A stretch of 64,000 nucleotides of DNA. It comes from Labilibaculum sp. DW002 (GTDB lineage: Bacteria > Bacteroidota > Bacteroidia > Bacteroidales > Marinifilaceae). The stretch lies in NCBI RefSeq assembly GCF_029029525.1, contig NZ_JAKJSC010000001.1, positions 186,001-250,000 of the forward strand, read 5' to 3'. Of the stretch, positions 50,324 through 59,940 are shown one piece after another; position 1 is the first letter of the stretch; every line of letters starts with the position of its first letter. A program made the translations under genes and the position numbers. Below the pieces are notes generated by a model. The model was not told the origin of the DNA. It did not search any database and worked only from the letters and a program-made list of their open reading frames with translations.

Positions 50324-51382
50324 TTAAGATAATTGTAAGATTAAGTTACTTGTGTAGAGTCCATTACCACGTGAAATATTGAAAGAGTGCTGGTTTTTGA
50401 ACAGCAAATTAAGTCTCTTTTTTACATTTTCAATGCCTAAACCACCAAATTGTTTCTTTTTTTGTTCCTCTGATATGTCATCAAGTGGATTGTTGATTTC
50501 TAGTTCAATTTTATGCTTTGATATCTTTAAAGTAATATTTATTTCCGATGTTGTTTGTTCTGAAGATATACCATGTTTAAAGGCATTTTCAATTAAAGGA
50601 ATAAAAAGAAGTGGAGGCACCTTATGTCCGGGGTCTTCTCCACTTATATTTAAGTTAATTTTAGCAATATCTTCAACTCTAACAGATTCCAGATCGATAT
50701 AATTTTTGATGAATTGAATTTCTTTCTCTAAACTGACTTCTTCGTCTTTACACTCATAAAGCATATAGCTAATAAGCTGACTCAGTTTAAGAATCATTTC
50801 AGGTGTTTTGTTCGAGTCATACAAACTCATCGAATAAATATTATTCAAGGTGTTGAAAAGAAAGTGTGGGTTGACTTGTGCTTTTAATATGCTTATCTCT
50901 GCTTCCAGTTGTTCTTGTGCTTTCTCAGTATATTTTAAGTTTTCATCTTTCAGTTTCATCCATTCTTTTGCAAAATGGAATAAGCTGGTTGAAAAGATAA
51001 AAATATTGGTTTTGAAAGTACTCATCATGACGACTTTTGCAGTGCTTAATCTGATAAAGCTTTTAAATTCTAAATCTGGAAAATGATAGAATAAATAACT
51101 TAAGCTAGCGATTGTGAATACTTCACAAATAATAAATATAAGTAGATATTTTCCATATTTTCCGGTATTCCAATATCGAGGAATTAAAAATCTTAAGTTA
51201 AAGTAAACAAGAATTGCAATAAATGCATTTTGGATTCCTTGGAACAGTACTTCTCTTGGTATTCTATCTGGATCCAAATCGGTAATGCGACCCATTTCCA
51301 ATAATAGAAAAACCGACCAAAAGGAAAGGTGCTGAACCCACCTAATTGAAAAAATCTGATATAATCTGTCTTTTAAATTCAT
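50324..51382 (-). CDS. LytS-type sensor histidine kinase
   Basis: I chose the ATG at 51380-51382 (MNLKDRLYQIF); the upstream ATG at 51412 adds 10 residues of no clear meaning. Four membrane spans lie in the first 150 residues, then a coiled coil. The His_kinase domain shows AQVNPHFLFNTLNNIYS (phosphoacceptor His, residue 173 from this start), and the HATPase shows FIPLIENAFKHG and GGLGIENVKKRL. It pairs with the LytTR regulator downstream and is divergent from RND operon 3. Confidence 0.92.
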   Translation of the reverse strand: MNLKDRLYQIFSIRWVQHLSFWSVFLLLEMGRITDLDPDRIPREVLFQGIQNAFIAILVYFNLRFLIPRYWNTGKYGKYLLIFIICEVFTIASLSYLFYHFPDLEFKSFIRLSTAKVVMMSTFKTNIFIFSTSLFHFAKEWMKLKDENLKYTEKAQEQLEAEISILKAQVNPHFLFNTLNNIYSMSLYDSNKTPEMILKLSQLISYMLYECKDEEVSLEKEIQFIKNYIDLESVRVEDIAKINLNISGEDPGHKVPPLLFIPLIENAFKHGISSEQTTSEINITLKISKHKIELEINNPLDDISEEQKKKQFGGLGIENVKKRLNLLFKNQHSFNISRGNGLYTSNLILQLS

Positions 51383-51495
51383 GAAATACGATTTAGTTCC
51401 GCTAAAGAACAAAATTTAGTTTTCCAAAACACCTTTTGTCGATGAACATGAATAAATGAACTGCAAACGCATAGTATTTTGACGACAAGCAAAGG

Positions 51496-51572
51496 TACCG
51501 ACAATTTTTCTTTTGATACAGCCAAATCCGGCATGTTGGTCGATAATATTTACTTTTTATAGTCTGTCGGTA
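51496..51572. promoter_or_regulatory. Inverted repeat in the divergent LytS/RND 3 spacer
   Basis: TACCGACA (51496-51503) and TGTCGGTA (51565-51572) are perfect inverted 8-mers 61 bases apart. Further CGACA and TGTCG copies lie at 51436-51441 and 51483-51488. They sit between the LytS/LytTR pair and RND operon 3, where a LytTR-type or other regulator would bind. Confidence 0.4.
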
Positions 51573-51605
51573 TACTATTGTAACAGATTTTAAAACAGAA
51601 ACGTC

Positions 51606-52712
51606 ATGTTAAAAAGAAAAAGTATCCTTTTAGGAATTTTGGTCATTGTTGGAACAATGGGACTCGCGGTTGTATTTGCAGGTATGAAAAAAGCACCAAA
51701 AGAAAAGAAAGTTGTTTCGAAGGAAATAATTGTTCCTGTTCAAAGTATTAAGAACAGTAAAATTGATTTACAGCTATCAGTAATTGGTAATTTGGAAGCA
51801 AGAGACAAAGTAGAGGTTTATGCTGAAGTAACAGGGATTCTGAAATCTGCAGGTAAACAATTTCTAGAAGGTGTAAGTTTTTCAAAAGGCGAGAACTTAT
51901 TGTTGATTCAAGATGATACATACAGAGCCGAAGTATATTCAAAGCGTAGCAGTTTTATGACAGAAATTGCTTCTGTTTTACCAGATTTAAAATTTGATTA
52001 TCCTGAAAGTTATTCTGCATGGGAAAAATATCTACAAGAATTTGATGTTGAGAATACATTAGCGCCTATTCCAAGCGCGCAGAACGATAAAGAAAAATAT
52101 TTTTTAGCCGGTAAAAATATCTACACTGAATATTACAATATTAAAAGCTTTGAGCAACAACTCTCAAAGTATTCTATAACAGCTCCTTTCGCAGGTGAAA
52201 TTATCGAATCAAACATTAAACCAGGTACTTTAGTTATGAGTGGCCAAAAGTTAGGTGAGTTTGTTAATACAAGTGCCTACGATTTGATTGTTGGTGTTGA
52301 TTTGAATAATCTCGAAGGAATCAAGGTGGGGAATAAGGTGAATGTTTATTCAAAAAATACCAATGAAAATTGGGCTGGATCGATTCGTCGCATTAGTAAA
52401 AAGGTAGAATCAGATACGCAAATGGTTAACGTATACATTGCAGTTGTTGGTAAAAACTTAAAAGAAGGAATGTTTTTAAACGCAGATGTGCAGTTGAAAA
52501 AGGATGTGTTTGGCGTAGAAATTCCTCGTAAGCTTTTAGTGGATTCAGAATATGTTTTTACTGTCAATAAAGGGATTATTAATCAACAAAAAGTTTCTAT
52601 CGTTCAAAAGAAAGAGGATGCTGTTATTGTAGAGGGATTAAATGATGGTGTTCAACTTGTTTTAAAAACGTCTGGAATTCACAAAGGAATCTCCGTAAAT
52701 ATCCAGGAATAA
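51606..52712 (+). CDS. RND efflux periplasmic adaptor (RND operon 3)
   Basis: A 368-residue HlyD-like adaptor with an N-terminal uncleaved span or signal (about residues 7-25) and no lipobox. The lipoyl half-motifs are EGVSFSKGENLLLIQ and APFAGEIIESNIKPGTLV (about residues 193-210), with a shortened hairpin between, unlike the adaptors of the other two pumps. The barrel domain follows. First gene of RND operon 3, with a 60-base gap to the permease. Confidence 0.87.
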   Translation: MLKRKSILLGILVIVGTMGLAVVFAGMKKAPKEKKVVSKEIIVPVQSIKNSKIDLQLSVIGNLEARDKVEVYAEVTGILKSAGKQFLEGVSFSKGENLLLIQDDTYRAEVYSKRSSFMTEIASVLPDLKFDYPESYSAWEKYLQEFDVENTLAPIPSAQNDKEKYFLAGKNIYTEYYNIKSFEQQLSKYSITAPFAGEIIESNIKPGTLVMSGQKLGEFVNTSAYDLIVGVDLNNLEGIKVGNKVNVYSKNTNENWAGSIRRISKKVESDTQMVNVYIAVVGKNLKEGMFLNADVQLKKDVFGVEIPRKLLVDSEYVFTVNKGIINQQKVSIVQKKEDAVIVEGLNDGVQLVLKTSGIHKGISVNIQE

Positions 52713-52772
52713 TAAAAATATTGATTTTAGAAAAGATCAGAATTGTCTGACAATCATTAGAAAAATAATAGA

Positions 52773-55700
52773 ATGAAGTCATTAGTAAAATATTTTATAA
52801 AATATCCTTTTGCAGGAAACTTGTTGGCAGGAGTATTTGTGATATTAGGAATATTCGGAATGTATTCCTTGAACTCATCGGTTATGCCTCAAATAGATCC
52901 TGGGATGCTTACCGTTACAGCTACATATCCTGGAGCTTCGCCTGAGGAAGTTGAAAAAGGAGTTGCCTTGAAAATTGAAGACAATTTAAAGGGAATTAGT
53001 GGGGTAGAGAAGGTTACATCATCTTCGAAAGAGAACTATTGTTCTATCATGGTTGATTTGGAATCTGGATACGATCCTAATGTTGCCTTGCAGGATGTGA
53101 AAAATGCTGTTGATGGAATTAGTTCGTTTCCAGCGGCTGTTGAGAATATCAGTGTATCAAAGAGGGAGTTTTCAATTCTCGCTATTGCAATTGCTATCAG
53201 TGGAGATGTTGATTTAAAAGATCTTAAAGAATATGCAAGGTCTATTGAAAACGATTTGCGAGGAATAAATGGTATATCGCAAGTTGATTTAAGTGGTTTC
53301 CCTGATGAAGTAATTGAGGTGAGTGTAAACGAAGATGCGCTAAACGCTTACAACATTTCGATTGATGAAATATACAATGCAGTAGCTGCAGCAAATATTG
53401 ATCAAACAGGAGGAACTATTCGTGGTGAAAATGAAGAATTGAAAATTCGAGTTCGCGAAAAGCAATACTATGCCGAAGGCCTTAAGGATATTGTAATTCG
53501 TTCGCAAGAGAATGGAGGAACTGTTCGTTTAAGTGATTTAGCTGTTGTAAGCGACAAATGGGACGAAGAACCAAATAGAACTTACATTGATGGAAATCCA
53601 GCTGTTAAAATTGAGATCACTCAGACCTCTCGAGAGGATATCCTGTTAATATCTGAAGCAATTAATGAGTATGTAGTTAAGTACAATACAGAACACGAAA
53701 TAGTAAAATTAAATGTACTGCATGATAATTCATCAGCGATAAAAGTGATGAAGGATATTTTGGTTGATAATGGTATTATAGGATTTCTATTAGTAATGCT
53801 TTTTCTTTCACTTTTTCTGAATCATCGTCTTTCCTTTTGGGTGGCACTTGGTATTCCAATTTCCTTTATGGGAATGTTTATGGTAGCAGCTGCTTATGGA
53901 GTAACGTTGAATAAAATATCTCTATTCGGGATGATACTTGTAGTAGGTATTTTGGTGGATGATGGTATTGTTATTTGTGAAAATATCTTTCAACATTATG
54001 AAAGGGGAAAATCAGCCTTGCAAGCTGCAATTGATGGAACAATGGAGGTCATGCCTGCTGTTTTCTCGGCAGTTTTAACAACCATAGTTGCCTTTACAGC
54101 ATTCTTTTTTATTGAAGGAAGATTGGGACAGTTTTTTGTTGAATTGGCATTTGTTGTGATTTTTGCCCTGATATTCTCATTGGTTGAAGCTTTTTTAATC
54201 CTTCCAGCTCACGTTGTACATTCTAAAGCACTTAGAGCTGATAAAAAAGAATCCAAAATTGAGCAAATTTCAATGAAGGCGGTTGCTTTTTTAAGAAGAT
54301 GGACTTATGAGCCATTGATTCGCTTTTGTTTGCACAATAAATTGGTAACGGTGGGTTTTGCGATTGGATTATTCGCCATGACCATTGGTGGTCTAACTGG
54401 AGGAATCATTAGAACGGGTGATAGTTCGGTTTCCAATAATGACTATATAGATGTAGAATTAGAAATGCCAGCTGGTACTCCGGAGAATGAGACCCTATCG
54501 TATATGCAGATGATTGAAAATGCTGCTTTAGAAGTTGGAGAAGGATTACAGGATAAAAGTTTAAATGGTGATCCTGCTATTACTGGATCAGAACTAAATA
54601 TAACAGCTTCCAACATAGGGAAATTGAAAGTGTATCTATTGGGCACACAGAAAAGAGATTTCTTATCTACTGAGTTTAGTAATTTATTAAAAGATAAGGT
54701 AGGTGAAATTCCTCAGGCGCAATTGTTAAGTTATACACAGGAAAGTCATTTTGGAAAAGCAGTATCGATCTCTTTACAGAGTAGCAATTTAGATGATCTG
54801 AATCAGGCTAAAAATGAATTTAAAGAAAGATTATCCAAAATGGAAGGGTTAATGAATGTTTTGGATAACGATCAGTTGGGAATGCGTGAAGTTAAATTGA
54901 AATTAAAAGACAGTGGCTATAAACTAGGTTTAACTTTAAGTAAGCTTTCGAGTCAGGTACGAGCAGGGTTTTATGGAAAAGAAGTGCAGCGTTTACAAAG
55001 AGGAATAGACGTTGTGAAAGTTTGGGTGCGTTACCCAAAAGAGGAACGCTCGTCGATAGGGAATCTTGAAAATATGCGAATTAGAACCGATAATGGTGGA
55101 GAGTATTATTTAAAAGATGTTGCTGAAATAATTTATGAGAGAAATTTAGTTCAGATAAATCATTTAGAAGGTCAAAGAGAAATTACAGTAGAAGCTGATG
55201 CGGCAAATTCAACCGTTAATATGTCGGAAATAAACAGCGAAATAGAAGATCATATTTTACCAGATTTAAAAGCAAAATATCCAGGTCTACGATTCCGTTA
55301 TGGAGGTCATGCTGAAAATTTACAAAAGGCTAAGTCTTCAGGAATTCTAATTGCACCAGTTATTCTTGTTTTACTTTTTGCGATTGTGATTTTCACATTC
55401 CGCTCTTTTTCACAAGCCTTCTTAATTTTCACACTCGTTCCTCTTGGATTTATTGGAGTTGGTTGGGGACACTGGTTGCATGGTGTAGCATTGGATATGC
55501 CATCCTATTTGGGAATGGTTGCCTTAATGGGGGTAATGGTTAATGATTCGATTGTACTCATAAGTACTTTTAATGAACAATTAAAGACTGGTAAAGATTT
55601 TATGACTGCTATATACGATGCCGCAGTTTCACGATTTAGACCTATTGTATTAACCTCTTTAACTACAGTTGTTGGTATTGCGCCATTAATTGCATCGAAC

Positions 55701-55901
55701 GAACCAGAAGCTAAAATGGTGATACCAATGGCAATTTCTGTGGCATATGGTTTAATAACTGCAACCTTCTTAAATCTTCTTTTATTGCCAATATTATTGG
55801 TAGGATTTAATTCCTTAAAATGTAAAATTAAATGGCTAAGCACTGGTGTAATGCCATCTAGAGAGAGTGTAGAAGTTGCTGTTAAGGAACTTGCGCAATA
55901 G
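52773..55901 (+). CDS. RND efflux permease (RND operon 3)
   Basis: A 1042-residue RND pump with 12 spans. It carries NSSVMPQIDPGMLTVTATYPGASPEEVEKGV at the N-terminus, the TM4 motif VGILVDDGIVICENI (about 391-405) with two aspartates, and MVNDSIVLISTFNE in TM10. The first porter loop differs from AcrB, and it is closer to the broader ACR_tran group. Middle gene of operon 3; a 23-base gap to TolC. Confidence 0.92.
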   Translation: MKSLVKYFIKYPFAGNLLAGVFVILGIFGMYSLNSSVMPQIDPGMLTVTATYPGASPEEVEKGVALKIEDNLKGISGVEKVTSSSKENYCSIMVDLESGYDPNVALQDVKNAVDGISSFPAAVENISVSKREFSILAIAIAISGDVDLKDLKEYARSIENDLRGINGISQVDLSGFPDEVIEVSVNEDALNAYNISIDEIYNAVAAANIDQTGGTIRGENEELKIRVREKQYYAEGLKDIVIRSQENGGTVRLSDLAVVSDKWDEEPNRTYIDGNPAVKIEITQTSREDILLISEAINEYVVKYNTEHEIVKLNVLHDNSSAIKVMKDILVDNGIIGFLLVMLFLSLFLNHRLSFWVALGIPISFMGMFMVAAAYGVTLNKISLFGMILVVGILVDDGIVICENIFQHYERGKSALQAAIDGTMEVMPAVFSAVLTTIVAFTAFFFIEGRLGQFFVELAFVVIFALIFSLVEAFLILPAHVVHSKALRADKKESKIEQISMKAVAFLRRWTYEPLIRFCLHNKLVTVGFAIGLFAMTIGGLTGGIIRTGDSSVSNNDYIDVELEMPAGTPENETLSYMQMIENAALEVGEGLQDKSLNGDPAITGSELNITASNIGKLKVYLLGTQKRDFLSTEFSNLLKDKVGEIPQAQLLSYTQESHFGKAVSISLQSSNLDDLNQAKNEFKERLSKMEGLMNVLDNDQLGMREVKLKLKDSGYKLGLTLSKLSSQVRAGFYGKEVQRLQRGIDVVKVWVRYPKEERSSIGNLENMRIRTDNGGEYYLKDVAEIIYERNLVQINHLEGQREITVEADAANSTVNMSEINSEIEDHILPDLKAKYPGLRFRYGGHAENLQKAKSSGILIAPVILVLLFAIVIFTFRSFSQAFLIFTLVPLGFIGVGWGHWLHGVALDMPSYLGMVALMGVMVNDSIVLISTFNEQLKTGKDFMTAIYDAAVSRFRPIVLTSLTTVVGIAPLIASNEPEAKMVIPMAISVAYGLITATFLNLLLLPILLVGFNSLKCKIKWLSTGVMPSRESVEVAVKELAQ

Positions 55902-55924
55902 TATTTATTTTAATAGAGATAATA

Positions 55925-57172
55925 ATGAAAAATCGAATTATAATAGCAGTTATTCTGTTGACTTTTGTGTTGCCAACAAAGGCACAGGAAGCTTTAACAT
56001 TGGAATCATCAATAGAAATTGCTTTAAGTAATAACCTAAATATAAAAATTGCAAAAAATCAGGCAGAAGTATCAGCGAATAGTGCAACAATTGGAAATGC
56101 AGGATTACTGCCAACTTTAAATGCCAGTGGAGGAGTTAATTATGCCGAATATTCTACCGATGAAATTACTTCTTCGGCAGGTTTGAATTTCTCTTACACC
56201 TTATTTGATGGTTTTGGAGGCAAGTACAATTATAAAATATTAAATCTGCAAAAAGAACAAGGAAGCCTTACGGCTAGATATACAATTGAGAATATTATTT
56301 CGAGTGTGATTTATGAATTTTATGAATTAAGTAAAGCATTTGATGAATTAGGTGTAGCCTCTAATAATTTAGAAATTTCAAAAGATCGTTTGTTACGTAA
56401 TGAAAGCAAATATGAATTTGGAACGATGAATAAGTTGGAAGTTTTGAATGCTAAGGTAGACTTTAATAGAGACAGTAGTAGTTATTTAAAATCACAGCAA
56501 TTGTACGAAGAATTAAGCAGGGAAATGAATGTATTGTTAGGTCGTAATGCCGAAATCGAATACCAAATTATACCAGATGCTTCTACTTTTCAGGAGTTTG
56601 ATTTGTCGGAATTAAAAAAGCAGGCTTTGTCGAAAAATGCTGATTACCTTATAAAAGCAAGTCAGATGCGTGAGGATGAACTGACTGTGAAAAAAGCAAA
56701 GTCGGGACAATTACCATCTGTCAATTTAAATTCGTCCTATTCCTATTACGAAAACAAAGTTTTGGGAAGCAATTCCAACACTCAATTAACCGGTGGTGTT
56801 AGCATGAGTTTTAACCTATTTGATGGTAAAAAGAAGAAGACTGAAATAGCAAATGCTAAAATTCAGAAACAGAATGCGGAATTAGAGTATTATAACAAAA
56901 TGTTAGAATTGGAAAAAGATTTGGTTAATGCTTACGCTGATTATCAATACAATTTAAAAACTTTGGCATTGGAAGAGGATGCTTTAGAGGCAGCACAATT
57001 AAATTTTGAGCAAACCAAAGAATATTATCAATTGGGGCAGGTGAGTTCAACAACTTTTCGCGAAGCACAGCTAAATTTGGTCGAAGCTCAAAATAACAAG
57101 GCTTCAGCTCGCTACGATGCAAAACAATCGGAAGTGAGTATTAAAAAGATAAGTGGAATGCTACTGCAATAG
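55925..57172 (+). CDS. TolC family outer membrane channel (RND operon 3)
   Basis: A 415-residue outer membrane efflux protein with a signal peptide (LLTFVLPTKAQ). Two helical repeats carry the NFSYTLFDGFGGKYNY (about residues 93-108) and SFNLFDGKKKKTEIANAKIQ (about 295-314) strand-helix segments, with long coils between. It provides the exit duct for RND pump 3. It is followed after 17 bases by the DUF6268-like gene. Confidence 0.9.
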   Translation: MKNRIIIAVILLTFVLPTKAQEALTLESSIEIALSNNLNIKIAKNQAEVSANSATIGNAGLLPTLNASGGVNYAEYSTDEITSSAGLNFSYTLFDGFGGKYNYKILNLQKEQGSLTARYTIENIISSVIYEFYELSKAFDELGVASNNLEISKDRLLRNESKYEFGTMNKLEVLNAKVDFNRDSSSYLKSQQLYEELSREMNVLLGRNAEIEYQIIPDASTFQEFDLSELKKQALSKNADYLIKASQMREDELTVKKAKSGQLPSVNLNSSYSYYENKVLGSNSNTQLTGGVSMSFNLFDGKKKKTEIANAKIQKQNAELEYYNKMLELEKDLVNAYADYQYNLKTLALEEDALEAAQLNFEQTKEYYQLGQVSSTTFREAQLNLVEAQNNKASARYDAKQSEVSIKKISGMLLQ

Positions 57173-57189
57173 AATTTTAAAAGTTACCT

Positions 57190-58053
57190 ATGATAAAGAA
57201 ATATATAGTAAGCGTTTTTGTATTGTGTTTATCTGTAACGACTAAGGCTCAAATGAGTAAGGATTTGGTTGGAGTAGATTATAGTACAATAGGGAAAGGA
57301 TCCGCTAGTAGAGGTGTTGGTTTCGAAAAATATAGTGTTAGAGTAACACTGCCTAAGCGAATAAAATCCTCAGGTGATATGTTGCTTAATAAAATAGAGT
57401 ACTCAAAAACAAATATTGATTACACTGTAGATCCTAGTTTGGGTGGAGATGTATCTAATTTTCATTCTATAACTTATAGTTTAGGTTATATTCATAAACT
57501 TAATAATGATTGGACCTTAATTTCAATGTTAAACCCCAGTGTGTCTTCAAATTTTAGTTCCTCAATTAATTGGGATGATATTCGCTTGTTTGGGATGCTT
57601 ATGTTTTCAAAAAAAGTAAAATCCAATAAGAAACTTGATTTTGGTATTGCCTATTCGACAACATTAGGAAGACCGTTTCCTATGCCAATGTTTAATCTGA
57701 TGTGGAAACCCAATCAAAAGTGGATCTTTAATTTTGGTTTTCCACGAATGGCAGCTCAATATCAATTGACAAAGAGCACAACATTAGGAACTGATCTTTT
57801 CATGGCTGGAGATAACCTTACATTGGGTGATGATCTTTATAGGGGTGAACAAAAAGTTGATAACATACAGATCATGAATATGGGTGGAGGAATAGAAGTA
57901 ACTCAAAAGTTGTCGAAATTTCTAAAGCTAAAGCTGAGTTCAGGTTATACATTTTATCGTCAGTTTGAATTTTTGAATGGAAACGACACTGTAAAAGAAT
58001 ATGACTTAGATAATAACCTATACATAAAAGCTGGAATCTCTATTGGTATGTAG
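57190..58053 (+). CDS. DUF6268-like outer membrane protein
   Basis: A 287-residue secreted protein with a signal peptide (ending about residue 21, TTKAQ) and alternating beta strands of the outer-membrane type (HSITYSLGYIHKLNNDWTLISML, FNLMWKPNQKWIFNFGFPRM), ending YIKAGISIGM. This is consistent with the DUF6268 family seen beside RND operons in Bacteroidota. It closes RND operon 3 and is followed by a terminator. Function unknown; possibly assists the pump or acts as a porin. Confidence 0.65.
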   Translation: MIKKYIVSVFVLCLSVTTKAQMSKDLVGVDYSTIGKGSASRGVGFEKYSVRVTLPKRIKSSGDMLLNKIEYSKTNIDYTVDPSLGGDVSNFHSITYSLGYIHKLNNDWTLISMLNPSVSSNFSSSINWDDIRLFGMLMFSKKVKSNKKLDFGIAYSTTLGRPFPMPMFNLMWKPNQKWIFNFGFPRMAAQYQLTKSTTLGTDLFMAGDNLTLGDDLYRGEQKVDNIQIMNMGGGIEVTQKLSKFLKLKLSSGYTFYRQFEFLNGNDTVKEYDLDNNLYIKAGISIGM

Positions 58054-58101
58054 TTGAACGAACTTAGTCGGTTAGAGTACTGTAGTGGCAAGTCTAATTG
58101 C

Positions 58102-58135
58102 ACCGTCTTCCTTAATCTGGGAGACGGTTTTTTAT
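58102..58135 (+). terminator. RND operon 3 terminator
   Basis: A 10-bp stem (58102-58111 with 58119-58128, one T-G pair), 7-base loop and a T-run. Confidence 0.85.
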
Positions 58136-58216
58136 TAGAACTCTTTTAAAATTTGGCATTACTTTCTATTCAAATGACTATTTTTACTCTTCGATTAACC
58201 AACTTAACCACAAGTA

Positions 58217-59926
58217 ATGCCACAAATAAAGATAGAAACACCTGAGTATTTTATATGGGAAACACATGGAATACATACAGGTACGGGAAACGACCATGTG
58301 AAACATGGAGTAGATGAATTGGAGAAAATTACCGAGTTGGCCATTGCTAAAGGTCATCCAAACATTGCTTTTATCATACATACCCCGCGTTTAACTCGCT
58401 ATAGATATGCCGCGGAGAAAAGACTTGGAGTAAAGTTTATTCGAGGCGACAATGCATATTTTAATTACCCTAACCAGATAGAAAAGCTGAAATCGAAATA
58501 TGGTAATCAAATTACGATACGATTTGGAATTGAATTGGAATGGTTAGGACCAAATTTAGGAATGCAATGGAATCGATCTAAGATTTTTCAAGCTCAAGAT
58601 GCTGATTTTGTTATTGGATCCTTACATTTCTCAAGAGAGGGGATTCCTTACGATGGATCGGCGGAAGAAACTGAGGAGTTAATGAAATTGCGAGGTGGAC
58701 TAAATAACTATTGGCTCGGATATATAGAAGAAATGATCGAAATGGTTGATTCAACCTGGGAAATGATTCAGGTGGTTGGACATATCGATTTGCCTAAATT
58801 GTTTGCACCTATTCCACAACCTTTATTAGAACTCGATACTTCTGATCATATTTTAGCTCGTAGAATGCGTTTTTTACTCGAGATGATAAGTGAGTACAAT
58901 CTTGCTTTAGATGTGAATTTGGCTGGAATAAATAAGGGCTGTGGCATTTACCCTGATCTGTCAATTTTAAAAAGAGCGAAACAGCTTGACATTCCAATTT
59001 CAATAGGAACTGATACGCATACGCTTCAGAATTTAGGGAATCATCATGAAACTGGAATCATGTATGCTCATGATGCAGGTTACAAGCATTATTTGAGTTT
59101 TTCTAAATGTATTCCAGAAAAAAGACCATTACGCAATCAAGCGTATAAGTTAGAGGAGTATAAAGTTATGAATCTGGGTATTGAATTGTTAAACCTTCGT
59201 TTTGAAGACAGAAAGCAACGAAGAATACCTAAGTTTTCATTTGGAGGTACTTTTCGTACCTTTTTAGAACACCATAAAAATTCAACGTCATTAGGAGATT
59301 TTGAAGCAATTCGTATTCGAAAAGGGAATAAATCAATTACCATAAGTAATACACTTCCTATAAATGATAAGGAGAAAAAGAAAGGACTGTTTTCCCATCA
59401 TAAGGATGAACCAGGGGTTTTGTCGATGATATTTAATGCTTTAGCTTCTGAAGAAATTAATGTTGAAACGGCTTATTTAAATGCCAATGAAGATGGAACT
59501 GCAACAGCATTTTTAACGTTATCGGGTGATGAAAATTCAATTCATGAAGCGGTAGAATTTGTTAAAGGTACTGGAGGTGATAGCTTTATTGAAATTAGAA
59601 TAGGAGATAATTTGGAATTACCTGAATTAAGAAAAGGGAATAATTATGTGTTGGAAGTTGATGGTGTAAATTTACCAATTGCCATAAGCAAACAAATGAT
59701 CCTTTCAATTCACAACAATACTTCGGGTATTTTATTGATTTTGCTATCTGCTTTAGCATCTCAAAACATAAATGTAATCGACTTAAAGTTAGGCCAAAGA
59801 GGACAGAAAGGTTATGCGATATTAGGAATTGAAGGCGATTCGCAAATGGCAAAAACAATTCTAAAGAAACTTGGGCCTCAATTCTTCGAAACAACTCACC
59901 TATCCTTAAATGGGGTAGAATCATAA
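58217..59926 (+). CDS. PHP-domain phosphoesterase fused to two ACT-like domains
   Basis: A 569-residue protein. Residues 1-300 have the PHP-phosphoesterase layout of HisK-type histidinol phosphatases: an HGIHTG start (His16, His19), FIIHTPRLTRY, FGIELEW, IGSLHFS, VVGHIDLPK and GTDTHT, with most metal ligands visible. The usual H-x-H is H-x-x-H here. Two ACT-like regions follow (DEPGVLSMIFNALASEEINVETAY, about 390-415; NNTSGILLILLSALASQNINVIDLK, about 493-517), of the type that binds serine or other amino acids. I see no other his genes nearby, so its substrate is uncertain. Confidence 0.75.
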   Translation: MPQIKIETPEYFIWETHGIHTGTGNDHVKHGVDELEKITELAIAKGHPNIAFIIHTPRLTRYRYAAEKRLGVKFIRGDNAYFNYPNQIEKLKSKYGNQITIRFGIELEWLGPNLGMQWNRSKIFQAQDADFVIGSLHFSREGIPYDGSAEETEELMKLRGGLNNYWLGYIEEMIEMVDSTWEMIQVVGHIDLPKLFAPIPQPLLELDTSDHILARRMRFLLEMISEYNLALDVNLAGINKGCGIYPDLSILKRAKQLDIPISIGTDTHTLQNLGNHHETGIMYAHDAGYKHYLSFSKCIPEKRPLRNQAYKLEEYKVMNLGIELLNLRFEDRKQRRIPKFSFGGTFRTFLEHHKNSTSLGDFEAIRIRKGNKSITISNTLPINDKEKKKGLFSHHKDEPGVLSMIFNALASEEINVETAYLNANEDGTATAFLTLSGDENSIHEAVEFVKGTGGDSFIEIRIGDNLELPELRKGNNYVLEVDGVNLPIAISKQMILSIHNNTSGILLILLSALASQNINVIDLKLGQRGQKGYAILGIEGDSQMAKTILKKLGPQFFETTHLSLNGVES

Positions 59927-59940
59927 CCAGATACAGAAAA

